A DNA stretch of 64,000 nt from Steromphala cineraria (GCA_916613615.1 OU744721.1:70251060-70315059); one strand, 5' to 3'. Shown: positions 47,638 through 60,965, numbered from the stretch's first letter. Program-made: numbers and translations. Notes: generated from the letters alone by a model not told the origin.

Positions 47638-48705
47638 TGTGGAACACAGTTTTTGGTGATAAATATTAAGTGTTTCAAATATTGTTGACGATGTTGTTCA
47701 GTCTTTATGTTCATCAATTGCCAGTGTTTAAATGATTTTAACTAATGCTTCCAGATTTCCTTTTAAAACTTCATCACAAAATCGATATCATGGATTAATT
47801 CTTCTTAGTTTCATGAAGTTTGCATGTAAACGTTATGAGAGATCCAAAACACTTTGCAATTAATATGGCTCACGACCAACTACAATGATTATTCTTACAT
47901 CCCACACTCATTATGTGCAGGCAACAATGTGACCTCTATTTGTGAATGGATAACAATCTGACATTGTGTTGAATGATCGCACGAACACTTGTTTGCAGAT
48001 GATGAAAACTAACAAAACAAACCAGTATTTACTGCACGTTAACAAACCTTTGACCATGAAGTGATGAATGCATTACTTTACAACTGACAGGGGCATCAAC
48101 AGAAATAACCTTTTTATTCTGCAAGCATCCACTCACGACCGTTTAAACTTTAACAAGATAATTTGTCTTCAACAAGCAACTCATTATTTCATTTTTACAT
48201 GTACGTTGAATGTTTTTGTTGATAGTTATAAACTGAAGCCTTGAATCTAGAAGCTTTATGCATAGACTGTCATTGTGGATACTAAAGTAGCAGTAAGCAA
48301 ATATACGATTAACATTGTATCCTACTGTGTACAGATAAATGCTGAATCAAAACGTCATTTAACGCTATAAGACAACCATGAGGGTTTGAAAGAAAACTAG
48401 CTAAATGTGTTCTTGTTGGATTGATTTTTTTATGGGGTTTTCCTGTTTTATGAGGACAAAAGTTAACAAACCCCAAGCTATAGGTAATAGTTCTGACAAG
48501 TACTAAGAAAATGTTCTTCTTTTAAGTAAGATTCACTATCTAACAGTATAACATGAAACAATTCATTCAAACGTTTCAGGACTTGTTCATATTGAAGTTT
48601 GAATTCAAATGTATCAACATTGTTTTACTAAATATCAACAGCATTCTGCTATTGGAAACGATAGTTTTTTGATTGCTTGCTAAAATAACATGATTATTTA
48701 TATTT

Positions 48706-48891
48706 TTAAATGAAAATAAATACATGCAAAGATGCTGATTTAACTTCCAGTTCTTCGTCATGTGATATAATTGCTTTGACAGTAGAGCCCATAAATGCAT
48801 GAATTATTTCCCAGTAATCGTATCTTCTTATTTCTTGACACGGACAGCCACATTGTGCATGACATAAGTAAAAATAGTTTGTTGATTTCAA
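48706..48891 (-). other. Candidate decayed exon or chance frame, minus strand, C2
   Basis: The 61-codon frame reads CHAQCGCPCQEIRRYDYWEI in the middle and ends ELEVKSASLHVFIFI. Its C3 counterpart (about 59868-60050) has the same frame, except that one TAC has become TAA; among the other codons I compared near the end, two changes are silent and one (TTT to ATA) is not. U1 and U2 carry a diverged version near 7140-7215 and 25140-25220 that does not keep the frame. Too short to judge. Confidence 0.2.
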
Positions 48892-51800
48892 TTAACTCTA
48901 CAATTTTCTTTGAGATGTTTGAATGTTTCATTTTCCTTGGGGATGTTTGAATGTTTCATTTTCCAACCTCATGTTGGTTTAATGGGATTCTGAAACAGAA
49001 ATATTTCAGTTTAGTGTGGCACTTTTTAAATTGAAGGATTCTTGGATTGTTTAAAAACATCATATTGATTAACAGTATCGGTGCATTATTATTGATGAAC
49101 AATTGAAATTCAGGTTTTTTATCATTTGTAGTTGAAACTCACAAATATGTCGTATCATAATTTAATGTTTTTGAAAATTAAGTTTAGAACACCTTTAAAT
49201 ATATCAGACTATTAGAACTAAAAAGTACTTTTCATAGATAAATCATAAAGTTTACTTGGCATACAGGATCCAATTTGCTATTGTCGTGGAATAATATATC
49301 AATTTTAAACTCAGTTGACACCCAAGGTCAGTATATAGGTCTAGTAATTTGCATTCTAATTACATCACAAATATGTTAGACATTACAGCCTATTTCAAGC
49401 CGATATCAATTTGTTTCAAGAGTGCCACACTTTGATAATAAGTAAGGCAAGCTTTTAAGTAAGTGGCACATGGTTGTCGGTTTTGCATATCTTTTCATCT
49501 ACAATGTAGACGTTTATGCTGATTTGTTTTCAAAAGCTGCTTTTAAAAGCTTGTGTTTTTCCAAGTTTCTCAAGTTCCAATGGTTCATTATGGATAATGT
49601 TTGCAACATGACTTCAAATGACTCCAAATGATCACTTTCATTGAGTTTGCATTATTTGTATTCGAACTCATATTAAGATATGTTTTCATTGAAAGTTGGG
49701 TTTATGAAAACATCAACTGTTTCCCAATTGTTTTATTTTTCTTCCATCTTGACATTTACGACAAAATTCACAAAAATTAAAATCAAACTAATTCCTAAAA
49801 CTGAATGATGTGATATTCCATCGAATCAATGTTTAACTGCTGCATGAACTTAGAAGTTTTGAAAAAACGGCGCTTTTTACTTGGCAAATTTGACATGTGT
49901 TGTAAACGGACTTGCACTTCTCTACTATGACATTTGTTTCATAGTTATGTTTTGTGTGCACTGTTTTATTGATATTCTAAAATGGTGAATAAATATATAA
50001 AATGCTGAGTTCTCCTTTTAACTATCCCTGACGTTAATAATGTAAGTTAAAATGCCAAAGAATACTTTCCTGATGTTTTAATGTTGCTAGTCACAAAGAT
50101 AGAAAGTACGTTTGATATCTTTTTTTACACAAAAACATCAATAACAGGTTGTGTATGGATTATTTCTGTGACAGATAGCACTCTTTATGTATAAGTATAA
50201 TTCGTAGCCACCTGAAATGGTAACGCTACAATATGCCTGTAACCTGTAAAATATGATAGGAAGTACTTCATGAAATGTTTGCTTTAATTGTTATTCATAG
50301 AGATGGTGTTTTATAAATTATCAGTGAATATTAAATATTTAATTCTTGAAGATAAATACTCGAGTAAACCGTATATGATATGATTTCCTATCGTTTCTTC
50401 TGATTTGAGATTTTACAGTTGAAAACATAGACCTCCTTTGTTCATATAAATAGTTCGATGAAACAAATGAAATGTAGATCATATATGTCTTACTTATGCT
50501 ATATAGATGCAAGCTGTCGGTTGAAAATGCTATAAATAACCTTTATCTTAAAATATCATTGAATGATGTTTTGCAGTTTGACAGATGAACTTTTTCCATG
50601 TACTATTCACAGACATTTTTTGGCTAACAATTTATTTCAAAATCATTTACTTTATAAAACTCTGTTTTTCTATCTCATTTGTCATAGAAGTCTTACTTGA
50701 TATGGCAATTTGTATTTGGAACTACCATTTCTTTCTTATTTTGTTGAAATATACTCCTTGAGGTAGTGTACCAATCACAGTGTCCCATTTATTTACTTTG
50801 TGGATCTAGATGGTATTTTTAATGTCTTTTCGTGTACTCATTTGGCAGAAATAAATGTAAGAAACTTTAAAATGGATTCATATGGTATTCTAATAAGCCA
50901 ATACGCTTTCATATCATTTGTATAGATAAAATAAAATAAAGGTTTAACTTACGGATGCAATTATGAACAAATGATATTGGTTGCACAATAAAGTGAGGGA
51001 TATTGTTATTTTAATCAACTGGTCAATTGGGAAATCCATTAACATGTATGTTATCCTTCTCTACTTCAATCACTAAGCAACAAAAATACTTGTTTTAATT
51101 AGTTCTGCTTGATAGCATGTATCGTACTCTATCAGTAGTTGAAAACATGATTTTCTTATGTTCTCTTTGATGTACACACAAAGTAATTATTCATATTTTT
51201 GTAAGTGACAGTAACTTTCTTTATAGAATCCTATCATTTTTTAGTAATGTTGACACGACTAAATTAACCATGGCAGGCTTTCACGAGTTAAATTAGATAG
51301 CATGTGTATACCTTGTAAATGGAGACACATGCTGATATTCCATACTGTGTGCCTTTCTGTAGAGTTATCCCTATCCAACATAACACAAGGCAAGACTTAC
51401 ACGTAAGTGTCTAAAGGTAATTTTAAATTACATGTTTCTATGTATTTGATTAAAATTTGCTCTAAAATGGTATTCTTCTATTCTTTATTCATTTTGAACA
51501 GAACGATGTATAAATAAGATGTATATGACAAGATAATATTATCCGAGATGTAATCGTTTATATTTAATTCTTTACTTTGTAACATTCACATACAATAGCA
51601 GTTCAGTCGACATGTACTCAAATTAAAATTACAGTTATTGGTATTGTAGCTTGAAATAAAGAAAGCGTGCTCTAAGTTTGTTATTCAGTTTACAAACAGC
51701 ATGTGTGCGAAACATTAAGACAATTAAGAAAAGTAATTTGTCCTTACATGTGGCTATTTATTTAGCTTCATTGTTGATCAAGATTTGCTAGCAACATGTT

Positions 51801-52542
51801 TTCTGCTTTGACTTTTCAAATGATGCATTTATGCTTTTGGGCAGCTCACCATAATGAAATTATTAAAAGTCGGGTTATTAAACCTTTCATAAATATTTAT
51901 ATAGATTTATTTGTTTGGAGTCGTTTTGTTAAGCCTAGAAGTAGCACTTGTCATCAAGCAGAGGCTAAAAAGTAAATATTGCTTGATATTTCTACAGTCC
52001 AATTGTAATAATGATCGTGTATCATCAGTAATTAAATCACAAGGTTTTGACATCACCACTCAGAACACATATTAAAATACTTTAGATTGCAATTCATCAA
52101 CATGCTTACCATTTTCCCAAAGTACATGTTAATTCATTATTGCTAACATTGAAATGTTTTATGCTAAAAGTTGCATATGCATATGACGTTTTAAAGATGT
52201 TAAATGTATATTTGTAATGATCGAATCTTGTTCAAATAGAGTTCGAATCAAGTAAAATGCCACAGTTTTGTAGAAAAGACAGGTGTGAAGAATCAAGTGA
52301 TTCTAACTACTCTAAAATACTTAGACCTATTTTGACAAATGCCAACACCTCACATGCTGGAATATATCATAGATATTATGAATCAAAGCGGACTTCAATG
52401 CCCAAAAAATTAATATCAATAGAAGATAAATGACTTTGTCAAATCATTTCAACTATCAAATACCCATAATAGATAGTATAAACGATAATCATATTTGCAT
52501 ACAAGTCATATTTCTCGATCCTGGTGAAAACACCAGGACCCC

Positions 52543-52550
52543 TGACGTCA
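52543..52550. promoter_or_regulatory. TGACGTCA site, C3 copy
   Basis: Within CCCTGACGTCATTGCACTAC; the following CACTACAATGACCC is shared with U1 and C1. Confidence 0.35.
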
Positions 52551-53116
52551 TTGCACTACAATGACCCCAATGAGTTTCCAGTCCCCTATATCTTCTGTTT
52601 CGTCATGGATCATATACAGAAGTCAGTTGATACTTAAGATAACTGTACTGTTGTTAGTGAATTGATGTCTTTATATCAAATATACTTTATTCCAAACTAA
52701 TAGAGCATTTTAAGTTAAAATTTCTTAATTCAAGTTAGAAAATCCATTCTCAAAGTACAAGTTATTAGTTCAGCAAATATTTGTTCAAATTTCAGGTCAA
52801 ATGAAATCGTTTTCTAATTTTTCAGAAGATCCAAAGTTTTAAGAGGTGTTTTTTTAAAATTATAATCTTAAAAAAAACTATCATGGTTTTATCAGCAGAA
52901 CATATTTGATAAACAGAGAAGTATATTTTGTTCCGAAACATTGCTATATGCCTTAGTTCAGCTATAAACCAAATGATTTTCCTGTAGAAACCTACATAAC
53001 AAACAATCCTGTATGAGCACATATGTTTTCTATTCCTTCACTCCAGTTGTACAGTTTGTAGTACAGGCTGCAGTTAGGGCAGAATGGGGAAACCGTGTTA
53101 TGACAAGAATTCCATA

Positions 53117-53560
53117 ACTCAGTAAACAGTATCTTTATTTAGTAACTGTTCCCACAAGTAAACCGGCTTTTACAGCTCCGATGGATTGTTAAGTAAGACA
53201 CGGTCATGATTGTTTTAGCAGGGATGTTGCTCATCTTGTACTGACGTTGGCCCAAAGTCAACATTTAGAAAGTGGTTCAATCTGGAACTATCATTCAGAA
53301 GGCATCTTTTCTCAACATCGACGTGGAGATTTTAGATATATGAAATAAACAGTATCTTTATTTAGTAACTGTTCCCACAAGTAAACCGGCTTTTACAGCT
53401 CAGATGGATTGTTAAACAAGACATGGTCATGATTGTTTTAGCAGAGATGTTGCTTAAGTTGTTTCGAATTTGGCAGCATGTCAACATCTTGGGAGCCGTC
53501 TGGTCTACAGTTTTCCCCCTTAACACTTCTGAAGTGTTTAAACCTTTCATTAAAGTGTTT
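53117..53560. repeat. Tandem pair of the AATAAA-bearing block
   Basis: Two copies about 229 bases apart, each starting AAACAGTATCTTTATTTAGT. The first continues as in U1/U2 (TTGTACTGACGTTGGCCC ... ACATTTAGAAAG); the second continues as in C1/C2 (TTTCGAATTTGGCAGCATG). C1 and C2 have one hybrid copy, consistent with a deletion between the two. Confidence 0.85.
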
Positions 53561-54170
53561 CAACTATGAAAGGCTATTATCTTTTAATTCACAACTTCTA
53601 TGAACAAGAGATAATTATCTTAATCGTTTATGAGATCTACATGTATGAGGCGTAAAATAAGTAAAGCAGTTTTAGTGACTGCGAATTTTTAAATTTTATT
53701 TTAACTAATCTGGATTTAAGAATCTGATCTTTATCAAAATGTATATTACTATAACGACAAATATATAATTTTCTCCATTTTGATTTTACAGTTGCAGTAG
53801 GGTAACCATAACAGTTGTATTCCATTATCTCTAAAAAAGAAAGGTAAGCCTGACATGGCACTTTCATCTATGATTAAGATACAGGACATATGCTTTTTTT
53901 GCTTCTAACTTCATAACGAACTTGCCGTATAGAGGATAACCTAATTGCAACATTTTGGAAACATTAGAGTTAAATCGTAAGTCGTGTTAGTTTGACAAAT
54001 AAAGAAGAAATGGAGCACATGCTTAAAGTGAAGTTCACAGTTGCAGGTTGAGGTATCGATATAACATCTATATCTGGGAACTCCACTATAATCATCACTT
54101 ATCATTATAAAATGCAATACAAGTAAAAATCCTTAATTGTTTCTACCAGACACAGTCAGTTCCAGAAATA

Positions 54171-54183
54171 CCCCCCCCCCCCC
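54171..54183. repeat. Poly-C tract
   Basis: Thirteen C in a row where C1 and C2 have CCTTCCCC. A length-variable tract. Confidence 0.9.
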
Positions 54184-55840
54184 TTTGGACGTGGTCAACT
54201 CTAGCCCAATTTAATAACACCTTAAGAAAGTCTTATAATACAAAGTGGGTGTAATACCATATTCTTGTGTCGAGGTAATCTCCAAATCAAACACTGAAAT
54301 GCCTTCAGATGCGCTGAAAACGCTAATGTTTTTGTTTTTTTTAAAATGGCTATAATTGCTGCTGAAATCACACCTGCCTCTCGTTATTATATTCAGACAT
54401 TTACATTGTCGGTTTCACCAATTTAGAAACACTTAATTGCAGCAGATGAATAGATAACTTTTTTATACAATTTCTTTATATTTTCTCCTTCGTTATATGA
54501 AGAAACAAGCTTCTCTTTTTTACTTCAATTCCATGTTTGACTGACTGATAGGTATAAAAAGGTATCCAGTTTTCCATATCCTTTACGATCAGGTAGGGGA
54601 AAAAACATTTTAACTTCTAGCCTAGTTTTAGAATAAAAAGAAGCTAAATATGTCTGTATAAATAGATTAATGAGTGTTTGGTTTGCTGGATCACCTAACA
54701 AACACTCGACTGATGTTATTCCTGGCGGTAAGGTAAGTCACGTGTAAGTAATGATGAGTGATACACCTGCTGAGCAAGGGGAAATGTTGATTTAAGTCTT
54801 CTTTAGAAAAGTGAGGGGCTTGTGTTCACTAGAGGTTAAGATAAGTACCAATGAATTATTGGGTTGCAGGGCATACCATGAGCAACAAACATGTATGCAT
54901 ATGCTGGCGGTCTATGAAAACACTATTAATAATCTATCATCAATAGGAAATTTGAGTGGTGAAATGTTCATTTGTAACATCAACATATGAAACCAATATA
55001 TGAAAAAGAACGTCCTGCGAATGTCACTATCTACTAATGTAACAATCATACCAAAATTAATGAAGGTAATTTCTTTTTACGTCACTTAACATAACAGAAC
55101 ATGTGGACAGCTGTTCATACTCCCTTTTCAACATGCGAATACACAATGAAGCAATAATGAAGCCTATTTAAAGCAGATGTTCGAACTACTGTAAACACGT
55201 TATCAGACATCAAATGTAACGATAAATAGTTTCTTTCTTAAATGTACTTAACAAATATCTCAATATATAGTTAACATGTAAATATGCAATGTTAGTTTGG
55301 TAAAATCTAAGTTTGAATAAAATACAAACATCTGGAATCTTATAATTAAATATATGCTATGATCACCTCCACCACTATTTATTTGGAGATTTTAATAAGA
55401 AATAGCACTGCATTTCATGTATACAACACATTGAAAGACTTTATCATTTATTGAAGTTGGAATCCTTAAGCCCAACTCACACTACACACGATTGTACTAC
55501 GATAACATTACGATTCGATTGTATTGCTATCGTACCACGTTTTTTACGATTTACTATCTCAATACGATTTATGTGCGGGAAGTGCACGATGCGAGTACAG
55601 TCATTGCACGAAAGAATCACAATCAGAACACAATCAACACAAACTCGACACGACGCTAACACGATGCCATCACGTCTGGTGTACGGATAATGCACAATTC
55701 AAAAACAATTGTACCCAATCAGAATTGTTCCCTCCAAAAATATTTCATCTCGCTTCCTCCATGTGTATTTAAAACAGTGGCATTGAATGCATGGCGCTCC
55801 GGTGTAGTTTTAAAACATTGTAGTTTATTAGTTTATCAAG

Positions 55841-56840
55841 ATGACAACTAGAAAAAGACTAGAGCTTCAACTGGAGCTGATTGATGTTGAATTTGATTTG
55901 ATAGAGTTGAATGAGAAAACCAAGAAGAGAAAGAGAATGTTGGAGCTGGACGGACCACCAAATAGAGAAAAACAAGAGCTGAGAGAACTGTTTGGACACT
56001 TGGTTGGCTGTTGCAGAGACCATTATATGGACACTATGAGATCCTGTTAGCAGAGCTGAACAATGAGGACAGGGTCAGTTACAAGACCTTCCTGAGGGTG
56101 GATAATGCTCTCTTCCAGGAGTTAATAACTCGAGTCGGTCCTCGCATCAAGAAGAACGATACTTCTCTCAGAAAGGCACTCGACCCAGGCTTGAAGATTG
56201 CAGTCACCCTTCGTTATCTTGATACGGGGAACAGCTACTTGGTCCTGCAGTACTCCTTCAGAGTCGCTAGCAACACCATTGGGCGTGTCATACCAGAAGT
56301 TTGCGAAGCGGTAATAGAAGAATATTCTGCAGAAGCCATGCCTCCATGCGTAAGTCCAGAACAGTGGAAAGCAATTGCTGATGGCTTCCTTGACAGGTGG
56401 AACATGCCCCACGCTTAATTGTGGAGCTCTGGATGGGAAACATGTGCGAATCAAGTGCCCGCGGAAATCTGGATCGCTCTATTATAATTACAAGCGCTAT
56501 TTCTCCAAAGTGCTATTCACTTTGGTGGACCATGAGAACAAGTTCATATATGTTGAAGTCGGAGCCAATGGTGCCTGCTCAGATGGCCAGATCTTCAAGC
56601 ATTCTCAACTCAGACTTTTGTTGGAAGATGGAGACCTGGGTCTCCGTTAGCCAGAAAAACTTGCCGGAAGCCAGGAAGAAGTGTCATATTTCATCATCAG
56701 TGACGATGCGTTCCCATTGCGAATATGGCTGATGAAACCGTACTGCAGACGTCAGATGACTAGACAAGAACGAGTTTTCAAGACTCTGAACACATGTAAG
56801 ACAACACGTATCAGTCCTCTTCATGGATATTTCTTGAAAT
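55841..56840 (+). pseudogene. Harbinger transposase (HARBI1-like, DDE_Tnp_4), broken
   Basis: The N-terminal part (55841-56005) is a charged, helical segment (TTRKRLELQLELIDVEFDL ... EKTKKRKRML). A frameshift near 56010 leads to the helical region PLYGHYEILLAELNNEDRVS ... GLKIAVTLRYLDTGNSY. A second shift near 56415 joins RWNMPH to GALDGKHVRIKCPRKSGS, which carries the first catalytic Asp. The second lies in GANGACSDGQIF. A TAG at 56648 then interrupts the frame, which continues with YFIISDDAFPLRIWLMKPYC to a stop near 56840. The final segment with the catalytic Glu (usually VENAFG) is missing. Two frameshifts, a stop and a lost C-terminus make it inactive. Confidence 0.93.
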
Positions 56841-58178
56841 AAAGTTACTTGTAATGTCTTAAATCAAGAATGGTAACTGTCATCAATTTAATTCAAATAT
56901 TGTAAGAATTGATATTTACAATTACATACTTTGGGAAGTAATTGTATTTGGTTTTGTTGAATATGTCATAACGACAGATTAGATAACTCATGAGATGTTC
57001 AGCCAACGCAAAGGAACAGACTTGTAAAATTAAGAAACTGTATTAAATTAGAAATTTATGATTTTTAAGCAGTGAAAGTTGGATTGGAACCAGGAACCTA
57101 GGTGCCATCATTCGCCTTTCTCAAATGAGCCAGCTGATCTATAGTTTGTTTTGTCATGTCTGTTTTGTCAATTTATATATAAGCAATAGTTTTTGTCTAG
57201 TTTCAATGCAAGTGTTCAAGTTATTAGTTTTAAAATCTCAAGCAGGAGTTTCAGAAGTAAATATCCTTTAATAAAACTGTTATAAATTATTTGTGTACAA
57301 AATATTAAGTTCGAAAGGATTGTAGGAGTGTAAGTGTAAGACAAAGCATCGGATTATGGCAATAAACTCTGCACAGGATAAAGCCTTGTGAGTTTATATG
57401 GCATAACAGCTCACATCGGGTTGTTAGTTACCACTCAATCATGGTCAATGACGCCGAGTAGTATGCATTTCACCACAAGTTTTCAAAGTCATGTCTCATG
57501 GTGGGATAAAACCTAAAACACGTATTAAATTGAGAGCAAGCACCTAAGTCATACCAGGTTTATATCACAATCATGCAAGTTGGGAAGCATTCACGATAAA
57601 GCAACAATACATCACATGTATATTGGTGAAACGTTATTCTTTTTTTAAAAAAAGAACAAAAACAAAAGCACCTTTTTTGGTGGGAAACGCTCTGATTGGT
57701 TTAAATTCAGTATTGCATCGTGTAACGATTGTATCCTGGTCGTATAGTAATCGTGTTGACTTCGTGTGCTGTTCGAGCTGCTACTGTGGTCCAAATGTTT
57801 AGCAGTTTAGGGTTAAACTAGAAGTGTACGATAACAGTACGATTGTGAGACGGACAGTTTATTAATTGTGTTGTGATTGTGTTGCTATCGTGTCGAGATG
57901 CTGAAGCACAATCATCACAATCGCAATACAAACACTATACGATCATCATACAATCATCACTAGATCGACACGTTCACAACACGATTTTCTGAAATCAGGA
58001 ACATGTTTCTGATTTGGACGAATCGTGTTGGGCATACAGCACGATCAGCCTAAACGCCACGATCACAATCACGATGACAACACAATAACATCACAGTAAC
58101 AACACAACAAGGACACGATGACCACACAAAGTTTTCGTGTAGTGATCGTAGTCGATCGTACGTAGTGTGAGACAGGCT
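56841..58178. other. Non-coding right part of the Harbinger element
   Basis: An AATAAAG follows the transposase stop directly, and could serve as its polyadenylation signal. Then come AT-rich DNA, the tRNA-like stretch, a short A/T palindrome near 57640 and the ATCGT-rich sub-terminal zone from about 57700. The last 450 or so bases are related to 28757-29400. Confidence 0.7.
57075..57144 (-). other. tRNA-like / SINE-head-like sequence
   Basis: On the minus strand: GATCAGCTGGCTCATTTGAG resembles a D-arm/A-box and GGTTCCAATCC resembles a B-box (GGTTCGANTCC), with about the right spacing. The arms do not pair well enough for a working tRNA. It lies inside the Harbinger element, so it may be a captured SINE or tRNA pseudogene. 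Confidence 0.35.
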
Positions 58179-60965
58179 TTAGAACAAATACTCGTTTCGA
58201 TAATTTTTCGTTTTCTTATATGTCACATGTGAAAGCAACCATTTCATTTGACATTTACATGTCTCAGAACAAGAATTATACAAAGAACACGGGTTTAATT
58301 GTATTAAAAGTACAACACAACAAAATGACAGATAACGTAGATATATAAACATTGAAAAGAATATCATCAAAACTAATGAATTGGAACAATAATTTGCAAT
58401 TTGATATAATTCTGTTTTACTCTTTAATCCTGGACATTTTAAGGCAAACAATTGTATACCATAATCAACTAAATTTATAAAACTGTCCTCTTACACATCA
58501 TTTGTCAGAAACGGCTTAGTTTTTAGGGGGTTTATGTCAGATTTTTCGGATAGATATTTATCTTGTTGATTTGAACTTCCTAGTTTGTTTACTCTAAAGC
58601 GCTACAGAAACGTGTTTACTGTCTTTGTTTGCACGCATTTGCCTCCAAGACTTCAATAATATTTAACTTTCTAACAGTTTAAATTAATTCGATGAATTTA
58701 AACTTTAAATTTTTAAATGATAAATTTTTTACCTCACCAACTGTGAACTAAGTCACTGTACTTGTTGCAACAATTATCTGTAATTGCTTTTCCTTAACAG
58801 CAAAATAACAATTGTTGAATATAGGAAGCAGAATAAGAATTCAGCTCATAGTGAACATATTTTGACGTACTTTTAAGGAATTAATGAATTATTTGATTAC
58901 AATTGATTGTATTCAACAAGAGAAGCCATTAAGCAGACATATATGAAGTGTTTCAAATATTGTTGACGATGATGCTCAGTCTTTATGTTCATCAACTGCC
59001 AGCGATTAGTGTTTAAATTTGTTAAACTAATGTTTCCAGATTTCCTTTTAAAACTTCAACACAAAATCGATATAATGGATTCACCCTTTTAAGTTTCATA
59101 AAGTTTGTGTGTAAACTTTATAGGAAATCAAGAAATTTTTCCAATTAATATGGCTCACGACAAATTTCAATGATTATTCTTACATTCCACACTCATTATG
59201 TTTTCAGGCAACAATGTGACCTCTATTTGTAAATGGATACCAATCTGACATTTTGTTGAATGACCGCACGAACACTTGTTTGCCGATGATGAAAACAAAC
59301 AAAACAAACCAGTATTTACTGCACGTTAACGAACCTTTGCGCATGAAGTGATGAATACATTACGTTATACCTGACAGGGGGCATCAACAGAAATAACCTT
59401 TTTACTCTGCCAGCATCCACTCACGACGGCTTAAACTTTAACAAGATAATGTATCTTCAATAAGCAACTCATTATTTCATTTTTACATGTACGTAGAATG
59501 TTTTTGGTGATATATATAAACTGAAGCCTTGAATCTAGAAGCTTTATGCATAGACTAAACTAGCTAAATGTGTTGTTGTTGGATTGATGTCTTTTATGAG
59601 GTTTTCCTTTTTTATTTCTAAAAAACACGAGGACATTAGTTAACAAACCCCTAGCTAGGTCTGACAAGTATTAAGAAAATGTTCTTCTTTTAAGAGAGGT
59701 TCACTATCTCACAGTATAACATGAATCAATTCATTCAAATAAGGTTTCAGGACTTTTTGATATTTAGATTTGAATTCAAATTTATCAACATTGTGTATCA
59801 ACAGCATAGTGTTATTGGAAACGATAGTTTTTTGGTTGCTTGCTTAAATAAAATGATGATTTAAATTTTTAAATGAAAATAAATACATGCAAAGATGCTG
59901 ATTTTACTTCAAGTTCTTCGTCATGTGATATAATTGCTTTGACAGTAGAGCCCATTATTGCATGAATTATTTCCCAGTAATCTTATCTTCTTATTTCTTG
60001 ACACGGACAGCCACATTGTGCATGACATAAGTAAAAAGAGTTTGTTGATTTCAATTAACTCTACAAGTTTCTTTGAGATGTTTGAATGTTTCATTTTCCA
60101 ACCTCATGTTGGTTTAATGTGATTCTGAAACAGAAATATTTCAGTTAAGTGTGGCACTTTTTAAATTGAAGGATTCTTGGATTGTTTAAAAAAATCATAT
60201 TGATTAACAGTATTGGTGCATTATTATCGATGAACAATTAAAATTCAGTTTTTATATCATTTGTAGTTGTAACTCACAAATATGTCGTATCATAATTTAA
60301 TGTTTTTGAAAATTAAGTTTAGAATACCTTTAAATATATCAGACTTTTAGAACTAAAAAATTTCTTTTATAGATAAATCATAAAATTTACTTGCCATACA
60401 GGATCAAATTTGTAATTGGCGAGGAATCATATATCAATTTCAAACTCAATTGACACCCACAGTCAGTCTAAAGGTCTAGTAATTTGCATTCTTATTACAT
60501 CACAAATATGTTAGACATAACAGCCTATTTCAAGCCGATGTCAATTTGTTTCAAGAGTGCCACACTTTGATAATAAGTAAGGCAAGCTTTTAAGTGAGTG
60601 GCACATTATTGTCGGTTTTGCATATCTTTTTATCTACAATGTAGACGTTTATGCTGATTTGTTTTTATAAGCATGGTTTGAATAGCTTGTGTTTTTCCAA
60701 GTTTCTCTTAATGGTTAATTATGGATAATGCTTGCAACAACATGATTGTATGATACATTTTGTCATTATATTTGTAAAGATTCATACCCCAATGTCCTGT
60801 CTAAAATTAATCTTGTAACAAGTGGATAATTATAACCAGATATCTACAGACGCATAGCATTTATTATACTGACATTATCAACCAAACTAATGAACAAGTG
60901 GGAAGATATTATTTTGTTTCATAAATATTTATAAACATATATGTCGTTTAGCCTTAATCCATGTC

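Larger units (their letters stand above)
47215..47662. mobile_element. Insertion in C2 holding hairpin 3 and TGACGTCA repeats
   Basis: Replaces about 100 bases seen in C1 (38280-38350) and C3. It contains hairpin 3 (47219-47364), then a stretch of roughly 32-base imperfect repeats built on GATGTCATAGCATTG and TGACGTCATAGC (47433-47520), then a cluster of short palindromes (47593-47637). No protein is encoded. Confidence 0.6.
40007..49776. repeat. C2: tandem unit, about 9.8 kb, with three hairpin insertions
   Basis: Same order of blocks as C1 and C3. It is longer than C1 because of insertions at about 41137-42143, 45329-46060 and 47215-47662; each contains a hairpin and none is in C1 or C3. 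It shares with C1 the loss of the roughly 240-bp stretch kept in C0 and C3, so C1 and C2 are sisters there. Confidence 0.9.
55469..58178 (+). mobile_element. PIF/Harbinger DNA transposon, 2710 bp, defective
   Basis: Ends are AGCCCAACTCACACTAC on the left and the complement of AGCCTGTCTCACACTAC on the right. TTA flanks it at 55466-55468 and 58179-58181. The empty sites in C1 (near 37580) and C2 (near 46560) read AATCTTTAGAGTAAATACTC with a single TTA. Three-base TWA duplications and such ends are hallmarks of PIF/Harbinger. Sub-terminal zones of several hundred bases on each side are full of ATCGT / ACGAT words in both orientations. It encodes one broken transposase and no visible Myb-like partner. 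Confidence 0.95.

Noticed and set aside
55451..55772. Overlapping open frames on both strands at the left end of the Harbinger element
   Set aside because: They come from the inverted ATCGT/ACGAT words of the sub-terminal zone and have no protein features.
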